Source: an uncultured Lachnospiraceae bacterium (lineage in GTDB: Bacteria; Bacillota; Clostridia; Lachnospirales; Lachnospiraceae). From it: a stretch of DNA of 64,000 nt. The notes under the pieces are model-generated. The model was given only the letters and a program-made list of their open reading frames with translations. It was not told where the DNA came from and did no database searches. Shown here piece after piece: positions 16,629 to 24,404 of the stretch (position 1 is the first letter of the stretch; the number at the start of each line of letters is the position of its first letter). The translations under genes were made by a program, and so were the position numbers. The stretch is taken from contig CAJURH010000011.1 of the NCBI GenBank assembly GCA_910588775.1, positions 1-64,000 on the forward strand, written 5' to 3'.

Positions 16629-18150
16629 AGGCGTTTTTATCAGCGGTTTGGCGGTTTTCGGACTGACGGCTGTGGTGGGAATTGTGAATAATCAGGCGCT
16701 GCTTAGCGGGACGAGCATGTTGTTTAGCTTTATTTTGGATAATTTCGGCTGGCTGTTTCAGATTGTGTGTATGCTGTGTCTGCTTGTGGTGACGGTTCTG
16801 TGTTTTTCCAAGGCGGGCCGCATTAAGCTGGGTGGTCCGGATGCTGAGCCGAAGTTTTCCTTCGGTTCCTGGTTTGCCATGTCGCTGACAGGCGGCATTG
16901 CCGTGGGCATCGTGACGGGTGGCGTGAACTTTCCCATTATGCTGTACGGCAGCGTGTGGGGTGAACTGGAGGGCTTCGGTATCGAACCGCTGACCCCGCA
17001 GGCGGCACGGTTTGCAATCGGGCGATGCTTTTATGAATGGACATTTATGCCCTATGCTTTTTATTCTCTTTGCGGCGTGTTAATTGCGTATTTGTATTAT
17101 AACAAAGGCCATAAGCTTACCGTGTCGGATTCCCTACGTCCCCTTTTGGGGGATCAGATCATGGGAAAAGCGTGGGTGGTGACGCTGGTGGACACGCTGT
17201 CCATGCTGGCCATTGGATTCGGCGTGACTTCCGGTCTGGCCATGCTTTTGTCCGCGGAGGCGGAAGGGCTGGCCTTCTATGGGGTGAAAACGGGCCTGCC
17301 CTATTATGTTTTCGGAGGGCTGCTTATTACGGTATTGTTTACGGTCTCCTCTTATGTGGGTCTTGATAAGGGCCTGAAAATCGTGGGAAACGCCAATACG
17401 TATTTCTATTACGGACTGTTGATTTTCCTTTTCCTCGCAGGGCCTACCAGTTTTATTCTGCGCAACAGCACGGCGGGGGCGGCCACCTGGCTTCAGAACT
17501 TCTGGATCTGGGGACTGGACCCCATCGACATTGGCGGCGAGGCGCTGACGAAGAGCTGGACCCTTTTCGATATGTGTATGTGGATTGCCTATGCGCCTAT
17601 TATGGGCATCCTGTTGACGCTTCTGGCTCGCGGCCGCACCATTCGTGAATTTATGCTGGTGAACTGGATTCTGCCCTCGGTATTCGGAATAATCTGGTTT
17701 GGAATCTGGGGGAATACGGCGATTCACATGCAGAGCGCAGGACGGCTGGACCTGGTGAAAATCAGCGCGGAAAAAGGCTATTTGGCGGCCTTGTGGGGAT
17801 TTCTGAGAGAACTGCCCCTGGGCAATGTGCTTGTAGTGGCCAACATTGTGGTCATTGCCATGAGTTTCGTCACGGCAGCGGATGCCACACTTACGAACCT
17901 GGGATCCCTTTGTGTAAAAGATGTTCCTGTTGGAACGGAGCCGTCGGCCAAGGTAAAAGTTGTATGGGGCGCGGTAATTGGAATTATGGCGGTGGTGATG
18001 GCGGCGTTCGGAGGAGGCTCTCAGGGGCTGGACGGGGTGAAATCCCTGGCCACCATTGGTGGAGCGTTAACTTTCCTTGTCTTCACGCTGATGATTTTTT
18101 CGGCCATAAATGTGTTCTTTTTGAAGTGGCCGGAAGATGAAAAAGAATGA
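16606..18150 (+). CDS. BCCT family (betaine/carnitine/choline-type) transporter
   Basis: 514 residues, about 12 transmembrane helices. Recognised by TGGIAVGIVTGGVNFPIM, the KSWTLFDMCMWIAYAPIMGI helix, the conserved ARGRTIREF loop after it and FGIWGNTAIHMQ. In characterised BCCT proteins the signature helix reads close to WTxFxWxWW; here it is WTLFDMCMW, so aromatic-box residues that bind quaternary ammonium groups are changed. Overlaps the MFS gene; RBS AGAGGTAGGG. Likely imports the substrate of the flanking methyltransferases, but the altered box argues for an unusual ligand. Confidence 0.88.
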   Translation: MKGQKINKGVFISGLAVFGLTAVVGIVNNQALLSGTSMLFSFILDNFGWLFQIVCMLCLLVVTVLCFSKAGRIKLGGPDAEPKFSFGSWFAMSLTGGIAVGIVTGGVNFPIMLYGSVWGELEGFGIEPLTPQAARFAIGRCFYEWTFMPYAFYSLCGVLIAYLYYNKGHKLTVSDSLRPLLGDQIMGKAWVVTLVDTLSMLAIGFGVTSGLAMLLSAEAEGLAFYGVKTGLPYYVFGGLLITVLFTVSSYVGLDKGLKIVGNANTYFYYGLLIFLFLAGPTSFILRNSTAGAATWLQNFWIWGLDPIDIGGEALTKSWTLFDMCMWIAYAPIMGILLTLLARGRTIREFMLVNWILPSVFGIIWFGIWGNTAIHMQSAGRLDLVKISAEKGYLAALWGFLRELPLGNVLVVANIVVIAMSFVTAADATLTNLGSLCVKDVPVGTEPSAKVKVVWGAVIGIMAVVMAAFGGGSQGLDGVKSLATIGGALTFLVFTLMIFSAINVFFLKWPEDEKE

Positions 18151-18175
18151 ACGTTTGCAGGGGCCCGCAGCGAAG

Positions 18176-18212
18176 AGCGGTTTCGGAATGGACTTTCCGA
18201 AGCTGCTTTTTG
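18176..18212 (+). terminator. terminator of the MttB1-MFS-BCCT operon
   Basis: AGCGGTTTCGGAA / TTCCGAAGCTGCT stem with two non-canonical pairs and a 6-nt loop, followed by TTTTTG. Confidence 0.78.
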
Positions 18213-18235
18213 TTTGCGCGGCGGGTGAATATACT

Positions 18236-18264
18236 TTGACAAAGGTGGAAAAAAGTTGTATAGT
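18236..18264 (+). promoter_or_regulatory. sigma-A promoter of the TetR gene
   Basis: TTGACA (18236-18241), 17-bp spacer, TATAGT (18259-18264). The GGTTAACGYGTTATC operator is not present here. Confidence 0.82.
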
Positions 18265-18323
18265 AGTTAGCGGAAATGCTATTTATATTGTGAAATTAAG
18301 AAAGTAAAAGGACGGAAATTATA

Positions 18324-18974
18324 TTGTCGGTAGAGGACACAAAGAGAAAGCTGGTAGAAGCGGCTTATAAAATACTAAAGGAAAACGGATTTGAAAGCGT
18401 AAAAGCGAGGGATGTGGCCAAAGAGGCCGGCTATGCGGCTACGGTCATCTATAAACACTTTGGAAATCTGAATTTCCTGGTCACCCTGGCCTCTCTTCGA
18501 GAACTGGAGAAATATAACAAAGAAAACATGGAGCTTACCGCGGAGGTCAGTGACAGTGTTCAAGTGTCCAAGCTGTCGTGGAAATCTTTTTTGCTCCACG
18601 CTTTTCACAATCCGCCGGTGTTCGAGAATTTATTCTGGGGGAAGGCAAGGGCTATCTTTGAGGACGCTGTTGTGGAATATTTCCAGCTATATCCGGAGGA
18701 AATCCAGAAGAAGACTTCCACGTTTTTCTATCTGGCTTATTTCAGCTCCAACATAGAGGAGCGGGATTTTATGCTGCTGCGGCAGGCGGCCAACGAAGGC
18801 CGCATGACTTTAGAGGACGCTTTTTACGTCAGCCGGGTAAACGGAATGATCGCCCACGCGGCGCTGCTAGAACATATGGAGGACTATAAAGACGAGAAAA
18901 TTGCCACGAGGGCTGCGGAGAATTGTTATAAGCTTATCGAAAAGACCATTGATAAATGGCTGATTCATGGATGA
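18324..18974 (+). CDS. TetR/AcrR family transcriptional regulator
   Basis: 216 residues. N-terminal TetR HTH: ENGFESVKARDVAKEAGYAA then TVIYKHFGNLNFLV (about 20-55). The C-terminal ligand domain is helical and unassigned. The start is TTG at 18324, with AAAGGACGG upstream; no in-frame ATG occurs earlier. It lies between the BCCT operon and the convergent second methyltransferase gene and has its own promoter, so it is the only regulator inside the cluster and a candidate for binding the four shared operators. Confidence 0.88.
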   Translation: MSVEDTKRKLVEAAYKILKENGFESVKARDVAKEAGYAATVIYKHFGNLNFLVTLASLRELEKYNKENMELTAEVSDSVQVSKLSWKSFLLHAFHNPPVFENLFWGKARAIFEDAVVEYFQLYPEEIQKKTSTFFYLAYFSSNIEERDFMLLRQAANEGRMTLEDAFYVSRVNGMIAHAALLEHMEDYKDEKIATRAAENCYKLIEKTIDKWLIHG

Positions 18975-18986
18975 TGTACATAAAAA

Positions 18987-19024
18987 ACGGATGTGCCTGT
19001 GTAAAACAGGGACATCCGTTTTTT
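18987..19024. terminator. bidirectional terminator
   Basis: ACGGATGTGCCTG / CAGGGACATCCGT, 13-bp stem with one mismatch, flanked by AAAAA on the left and TTTTTTAT on the right; serves the TetR gene (+) and the methyltransferase 2 gene (-). Confidence 0.85.
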
Positions 19025-19027
19025 ATA

Positions 19028-20470
19028 TTAATCTAGTCTTGACTGGAAGCTTTGATCTTTGGCCGCAACCAACCTATCCAGTTCAGCAAGCGCGCTGTCA
19101 GATAGTTCTTCGGGGACATGGGTTTCCAGAAGATTTATCGTGTAGTCGTGGGCTCGCTGGGTGATGGTTTTCGCGCCTGCCGCTTCCCAGGCTTCGTAAT
19201 TTTCCCGGTTGGTCAGGGTTGGAGCCCAGATTTCTTCCCGGAACAGTTCCATTGTGTGTTCTTCCGAGAGGAAATTGCCGCCGGCTCCCACATCCAGGAT
19301 TACTTCTTCGGCCAGATGCTCTTCATCCACTTCGATGCCTTTTAAGAAACGCTTCACCTGGCCCACCAGTTCGTCGCACATGACCATAGACAGTGCGGAA
19401 CCGGTGATGGCAGCGTCCATGAAGCCCACATCGTGAATGATGTTGCCGCCGGAAGCCATGGCTGAGAAAATCTGAAGCATTGATTCGGATGCGGACTGTG
19501 CGTCTTCTACCTTGGAGTCGCTGCATCCGGCGGCGGTGAATACCGGAATGTCTAGTTCATGGAATATTTCGATGCCGCCTGTGTGCAGTAGGGTAAATTC
19601 TGGTGAGCCGTAGGCGTGCTGCATGGTCCTCATGTCCATAGGGCCGCCGCCGGTTCCTCCGATGAAAGGCGTTCCCTCCTGCACCAACTGGCTCAATACC
19701 AGTCCGGCCAAGGAATCCGCCATTCCCACAGACAATGTGCCGGCTATGGTGACGGGAGCCGTGGCGCCCATAATCATCCCCGGAGAATAGATGCAGGGGA
19801 TTTTATTTTTCGCCAGCAGAATCAGTTTTTCCAAAGCGTCTTTGGAGTGAAGGAAAGGAGTGGTGGGCTCGCAGTACACAATCAAAAATGGTTTTTCCTG
19901 AAGCTTCTCCAGGCTTCCGGCAACGACGGCGCACAGATCGATAATCGTCTGCAGGTTTTCCGCGTTGAACGCCCAGGTCACGATAGGTTTCGTGGTGTTG
20001 CGGATCATGGCGTCCACTTCATGAATGTCCGCCAGCTCTTTCTTGGCATCGCTGATCATAACCAGAGACATGGCGAAATCCATATGCTCCAGGCCATCCA
20101 CCAGACGGGCGGTAAGCGCTGCATCGTTTTTCTTGGAAGGCCGTCTTTCCCCTGTATATATGTCAAAGAAATTAGGGCAGGTGGGGCCAGGGCCTACATA
20201 TGTATTGCGTCCGCCTACTTGCATGGCGGGGTTGCCGTTTCTGTCATACACCTGGAACATGGAAGGCGCGGATTCAATGCATTTTTTGACAAGAGGGGCG
20301 GGGATCTTTACATTGTCCCCCTCAACGGTGCAACCATTGTCTGCAAAATATTTTTTTGCCTCATCACAGAAAACAGATACGCCGTTTGTTTCCAGAAGCC
20401 GATAAGCCTGCTCCAATATGGCTTGGCGTCCTTCGGTGGATAATAATTGGAAAATAGGTCTTGTCGTCAT
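19028..20470 (-). CDS. MttB-superfamily (Pyl-less) methyltransferase 2
   Basis: 480 residues. Closer to canonical MttB than methyltransferase 1: NTYVGPGPTCPNFFD, TAPVTIAGTLSVGMADSLAG, GCSDSKVEDAQSASES and the C-terminal FLSEEHTMELFREEIWAPTL followed by NRENYEAWEAAGAKTITQRA. No in-frame TAG, so no pyrrolysine is encoded. RBS AGGAGGT. It is transcribed alone from a promoter covered by operator O3, and converges with the TetR gene. Family knowledge predicts methyl transfer from a quaternary or tertiary amine to a corrinoid protein; such a protein would have to be encoded elsewhere. Confidence 0.9.
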   Translation of the reverse strand: MTTRPIFQLLSTEGRQAILEQAYRLLETNGVSVFCDEAKKYFADNGCTVEGDNVKIPAPLVKKCIESAPSMFQVYDRNGNPAMQVGGRNTYVGPGPTCPNFFDIYTGERRPSKKNDAALTARLVDGLEHMDFAMSLVMISDAKKELADIHEVDAMIRNTTKPIVTWAFNAENLQTIIDLCAVVAGSLEKLQEKPFLIVYCEPTTPFLHSKDALEKLILLAKNKIPCIYSPGMIMGATAPVTIAGTLSVGMADSLAGLVLSQLVQEGTPFIGGTGGGPMDMRTMQHAYGSPEFTLLHTGGIEIFHELDIPVFTAAGCSDSKVEDAQSASESMLQIFSAMASGGNIIHDVGFMDAAITGSALSMVMCDELVGQVKRFLKGIEVDEEHLAEEVILDVGAGGNFLSEEHTMELFREEIWAPTLTNRENYEAWEAAGAKTITQRAHDYTINLLETHVPEELSDSALAELDRLVAAKDQSFQSRLD

Positions 20471-20519
20471 AATGAAATACCTCCTAGTGAATTTACAATT
20501 TTTATGTGAATTATAATTT

Positions 20520-20534
20520 GGTTAACGTGTTACC
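20520..20534. promoter_or_regulatory. cluster operator O3
   Basis: GGTTAACGTGTTACC, 3 bp downstream (minus-strand sense) of the methyltransferase 2 -10 box, so a bound protein would cover the start point. Confidence 0.78.
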
Positions 20535-20537
20535 TTG

Positions 20538-20565
20538 ATTATAGCAGAATAAAGCAGGAGGTCAA
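20538..20565 (-). promoter_or_regulatory. sigma-A promoter of methyltransferase 2
   Basis: Minus strand TTGACC (20560-20565), 16-bp spacer, TATAAT (20538-20543). Confidence 0.82.
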
Positions 20566-20672
20566 TAGGGAATATTCTATAATAATAAATGATAAAAATA
20601 TACAAAAAGTACAAAATAATAAGATAATCAACAAAGATTTGAGAAATTTATAAGTAGGAAGGATGAATACTT

Positions 20673-20686
20673 GATAACGTGTTATC
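20673..20686. promoter_or_regulatory. cluster operator O4
   Basis: GATAACGTGTTATC. Lies in the 307-bp AT-rich gap between methyltransferase 2 (-) and the PP-loop gene (+), 107 bp upstream of methyltransferase 2's -35 and 52 bp upstream of a TATAAT (20738-20743) for the PP-loop gene. Apart from O3, O4 and these promoters I see nothing else in the gap. Confidence 0.65.
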
Positions 20687-20777
20687 CGAAAGGGCGCAAG
20701 CCAGTCCATTTCAATGGCATGTGGATGAAAATTGGTGTATAATGAAATAAAAGGAATGAAAATCAGGAGGTATTTCC

Positions 20778-21422
20778 ATGAAATTTGTTATGTCTTATAG
20801 CTGTGGCAAGGACAGCACACTGGCTTTACACAAGATGATTGAACAGGGACATCAGCCGGTTTGCCTGCTTGTGATGATTAACGAAGAGGCGGACCGTTCT
20901 TATTTCCACGGCGCCGACCGCGCCATGCTGGAACTGTACGGGGAGGCGCTGGGCATTCCCATGATTCTGTGCCCCACGGCAGGGGAGAATTATCATCTGG
21001 CCTTTGAAGAGGGGCTGCGAAAGGCGAAATCCATGGGCGCCGAGGCCGCCGCTTTCGGCGACATTGACATAGAAGGGAACCGGCAATGGGAAGAGGAACG
21101 CTGCAAAAACACCGGATTTGTTCCCTATTTCCCTCTGTGGCAAAAGGGCCGCCAGGAAAATGTTTATGAACTGATGCGTCTTGGCTACAAATGTCTGATT
21201 AAAAGTATCAACGCCACGATTTTACCCAAAGAAATACTGGGAGAATATATAGACGACGCGTCCATAGAAGTGATGGAATCGGCGGGCATAGACATCTGCG
21301 GAGAAAACGGCGAGTACCACACACTTACTGTGGATGGTCCGGTATTCAAGAAACCGCTGTCTTTTCAAACAGGGAGAATTCTGGAATTTGGCGATTATGC
21401 GGCCATTGACATCCACTGCTGA
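20778..21422 (+). CDS. diphthine-ammonia ligase-like PP-loop ATP-binding protein
   Basis: 214 residues of the N-type PP-loop ATPase family (TIGR00290/MJ0570-like). The pyrophosphate loop reads SYSCGKDSTLALHK (about 6-19) where the classical form is SGGKDS, and the family-specific C-terminal segment is CGENGEYHTLTVDGPVF. In archaea and eukaryotes relatives amidate diphthine on EF2; bacteria lack diphthamide, so the bacterial substrate is unknown. RBS AGGAGGT. Operator O4 lies upstream, so it might belong to the methyltransferase regulon. Confidence 0.85.
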   Translation: MKFVMSYSCGKDSTLALHKMIEQGHQPVCLLVMINEEADRSYFHGADRAMLELYGEALGIPMILCPTAGENYHLAFEEGLRKAKSMGAEAAAFGDIDIEGNRQWEEERCKNTGFVPYFPLWQKGRQENVYELMRLGYKCLIKSINATILPKEILGEYIDDASIEVMESAGIDICGENGEYHTLTVDGPVFKKPLSFQTGRILEFGDYAAIDIHC

Positions 21423-21569
21423 ACCTGGAGGGGAAAGGCGGCGGGTTTTCACAGTAAACCTTCACGCGCCCGCAAGTCTATCGGGCTGTCATATATGAAG
21501 GCTGTGCAGGCGCATTTGGAGTCCCTGCATGTCACCTGTTTGGCAGCGGACTTTTCATAACAAATTCAC
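21423..21569 (+). other. intergenic stretch without recognisable feature
   Basis: GC-richer than most gaps here. Contains short direct and inverted pieces (for example GCGCCCGC and GCGGG) but no terminator with T-run, no ORF with an RBS and no aptamer I recognise. It may be decayed sequence. Confidence 0.4.
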
Positions 21570-21598
21570 TTGACAAATAGTAAAAAGCCTACTATGAT
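21570..21598 (+). promoter_or_regulatory. sigma-A promoter of valS
   Basis: TTGACA (21570-21575), 17-bp spacer, TATGAT (21593-21598). The resulting leader is about 110 nt; it lacks the T-box AGGGTGGNACCGCG core and is too short for a full T-box. Confidence 0.82.
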
Positions 21599-21714
21599 AG
21601 ATTAAAATTAGGACAAATCATGCCCTTTGCAGCAAAAGCAGCAGAGGGTGTTTTTAAATGTATTAGGCAGTTGTCTATTGAAATATATTTTTTTAAGAAG
21701 GAGTTATAAGACCA

Positions 21715-24357
21715 ATGGCAAAAGAACTGGCAAAAACCTACGATCCCAAGGATATAGAGGAGCGGCTATACGAAAAATGGATGAAGAATGGGTATTTTCA
21801 CGCAAAGGTGAATCCGGACAAGAAACCGTTCACCATCGTGATGCCCCCGCCCAACGTGACCGGGCAGCTTCACATGGGACACGCCCTGGACAATACCATG
21901 CAGGATATTCTGATTCGTTTCAAAAGGATGCAGGGATATGAAGCGCTCTGGCAGCCGGGCACGGACCACGCGGCCATCGCCACGGAAGTGAAGGTCATTG
22001 AGAAATTAAAGGAACAGGGAATTGACAAAGAGGAAATCGGTCGTGAAGAATTCTTAAAGCATGCCTGGGCGTGGAAGGAAGAGTACGGCGGAAAGATCAT
22101 CAATCAGTTGAAGAAGATGGGTTCCTCCGCAGACTGGGAGCGGGAGCGCTTCACCATGGACGAGGGCTGCTCCAAGGCGGTGGAACAAGTCTTCGTGAAG
22201 CTTTATAACAAAGGATACATTTACAAAGGCTCCCGGATTATCAACTGGTGCCCCGTGTGTCAGACTTCCATTTCCGATGCGGAGGTGGAGCACGCAGAGC
22301 AGGAAGGCCATTTCTGGCACATTCTGTATCCCATCGTGGGCAGCGACCAGTTCGTGGAAATCGCCACCACCCGGCCGGAGACGCTTCTGGGGGACACGGC
22401 GGTGGCGGTGAATCCGGAGGACGAGCGCTACACTCATCTGATAGGAAAGACGCTGAAGCTTCCGCTGACGGACCGGGAGATTCCGGTGATTGCGGACGCT
22501 TACGTAGACAAAGAGTTTGGAACCGGCTGTGTGAAGATCACCCCGGCCCACGACCCCAACGACTTTGAGGTGGGAAAACGCCATAATTTGGAAGAAATCA
22601 ATATCTTAAACGATGACGCCACCATCAACGAAAGAGGCGGCAAATACGCCGGCATGGACCGCTATGAGGCCAGAAAAGCCATGGTGGCGGACCTGGAAGC
22701 CCAGGGCCTGCTGGTGAAAGTGGAGAAGCATGTCCATAACGTGGGAACCCATGACCGCTGCAAAACCACCGTGGAGCCCATGATTAAGCCCCAGTGGTTT
22801 GTGAAAATGGAAGAGATGGCTAAGGCCGCTATAAAGACCCTGGAAGACGGCAACCTGAAGTTTGTGCCGGACCGATTTGACAAGACGTATCTTCGCTGGC
22901 TGGAAAACATCCGCGACTGGTGCATTTCCCGGCAGCTCTGGTGGGGCCACCGGATTCCCGCCTATTACTGCGAAGACTGCGGGGAAGTTGTGGTATCAAA
23001 AGGCGCGCCGGAGAAATGTCCCAAGTGCGGCGGCGCCCATTTTCACCAGGATGAAGATACCCTGGACACCTGGTTTAGCTCCGCTCTGTGGCCATTCTCC
23101 ACGCTGGGCTGGCCCAAGAAAACGCCGGAACTGGAATATTTCTTCCCCACGGATGTGCTGGTGACTGGGTATGACATTATCTTCTTCTGGGTAATCCGGA
23201 TGGTGTTCTCGGCCCTTGAGCAGACCGGCGAGACGCCTTTCCATCACGTGCTGATTCACGGGTTGATTCGGGATTCTCAGGGCCGCAAGATGAGCAAATC
23301 CCTGCAAAACGGCATCGACCCGCTGGAGGTGATTGATAAATACGGAGCGGACGCGCTGCGGCTGACGCTGATTACCGGAAACGCGCCGGGCAACGACATG
23401 CGTTTCTACTGGGAGAAAGTAGAGGCTAGCCGGAATTTCGCCAATAAAGTCTGGAACGCGTCCCGTTTCATCATGATGAATATCGAAGGCAAGGATCTTA
23501 AGGCGCCGGAGCGGTTTCATCTAAAAGCCGCGGACCGCTGGATTTTGAATAAATTAAACGAGTTAATCGCAGAGATGACCGAGAACATGGACAAGTTCGA
23601 GCTGGGAATCGCCGTGCAGAAAGTCTATGATTTCATCTGGGACGAGTTCTGCGACTGGTATCTGGAGATGGCGAAGGCGCGCATCTGGAAGGCGGAGTTT
23701 GACCAGGATTCGGCGGATTACGCCATGTGGACCCTGCGCACCGTACTCACCGAGGCGTTAAAACTTCTGCATCCGTTTATGCCCTTTATCACCGAGGAAA
23801 TCTACTGCACGCTGCTGCCAGAGGAAGAGTCCATTATGATTGCCCAGTGGCCCACTGTGCGCAAAGAATGGGAATTCCCAGCATATAATTCCATGGTAGA
23901 AGCGGTTAAAGAAGCTGTGCGCGGCGTGCGAAACGCCAGGGCCGAGATGAATGTGCCTCACAATAAGAAAACCAAAGTCTACATTGTGGGCGCAGATGAG
24001 GAAGCCTGCGAGATGTACGAGATGATGAAGCAGTCTTACCAGAATTTCTTAAGCGCGTCCAAGGTGCGGGTTCAGTCCACAAAAGACGGCATTGCGGAAG
24101 ATTCCGTATCCGTTGTGGCGTCCAACGCGGTGGTGTACCTGCCCTTAGATGAGCTGGTGGACAAGGAGAAAGAACGGGAACGGCTGCAAAAGGAGGAGGA
24201 ACGCCTGAACAAAGAAATCGCCCGCGCCCAGGGAATGCTGAATAATCCCAATTTTGTCAAAAAGGCGCCGGAGAAGAAGATTCAGGAAGAAAAGGATAAA
24301 TTGCAGAAATACAAGGACATGATTGAAAAGGTGAAACTGCAGTTGGAAAAATTATAG
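21715..24357 (+). CDS. valS: valyl-tRNA synthetase
   Basis: 880-residue class I synthetase charging tRNA-Val. HIGH motif within PPPNVTGQLHMGHALDN (about 43-59), editing (CP1) domain with TTRPETLLGDTAVAV, a zinc-type cluster CEDCGEVVVS...CPKCGG (about 420-440), and KMSKS in SQGRKMSKSLQNGIDP (about 525). The C-terminus is the ValS-specific coiled coil (EKERERLQKEEERLNKEIAR). RBS AAGGAG. Monocistronic in appearance, with a short leader instead of the T-box that often controls this gene in Firmicutes. Confidence 0.98.
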   Translation: MAKELAKTYDPKDIEERLYEKWMKNGYFHAKVNPDKKPFTIVMPPPNVTGQLHMGHALDNTMQDILIRFKRMQGYEALWQPGTDHAAIATEVKVIEKLKEQGIDKEEIGREEFLKHAWAWKEEYGGKIINQLKKMGSSADWERERFTMDEGCSKAVEQVFVKLYNKGYIYKGSRIINWCPVCQTSISDAEVEHAEQEGHFWHILYPIVGSDQFVEIATTRPETLLGDTAVAVNPEDERYTHLIGKTLKLPLTDREIPVIADAYVDKEFGTGCVKITPAHDPNDFEVGKRHNLEEINILNDDATINERGGKYAGMDRYEARKAMVADLEAQGLLVKVEKHVHNVGTHDRCKTTVEPMIKPQWFVKMEEMAKAAIKTLEDGNLKFVPDRFDKTYLRWLENIRDWCISRQLWWGHRIPAYYCEDCGEVVVSKGAPEKCPKCGGAHFHQDEDTLDTWFSSALWPFSTLGWPKKTPELEYFFPTDVLVTGYDIIFFWVIRMVFSALEQTGETPFHHVLIHGLIRDSQGRKMSKSLQNGIDPLEVIDKYGADALRLTLITGNAPGNDMRFYWEKVEASRNFANKVWNASRFIMMNIEGKDLKAPERFHLKAADRWILNKLNELIAEMTENMDKFELGIAVQKVYDFIWDEFCDWYLEMAKARIWKAEFDQDSADYAMWTLRTVLTEALKLLHPFMPFITEEIYCTLLPEEESIMIAQWPTVRKEWEFPAYNSMVEAVKEAVRGVRNARAEMNVPHNKKTKVYIVGADEEACEMYEMMKQSYQNFLSASKVRVQSTKDGIAEDSVSVVASNAVVYLPLDELVDKEKERERLQKEEERLNKEIARAQGMLNNPNFVKKAPEKKIQEEKDKLQKYKDMIEKVKLQLEKL

Positions 24358-24404
24358 GAAAGCTTTGGACATAAATGACATGCGGGTTCGGACGGGAGGC
24401 GTGT

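Noticed and set aside
13922..20470. Pyrrolysine-containing MttB
   Set aside because: Both frames are open with no in-frame TAG; each ends at a normal position for the family.
21599..21714. T-box riboswitch before valS
   Set aside because: The leader is only about 110 nt and lacks the AGGGTGGNACCGCG core. A short GAGGGTG occurs but without the rest.
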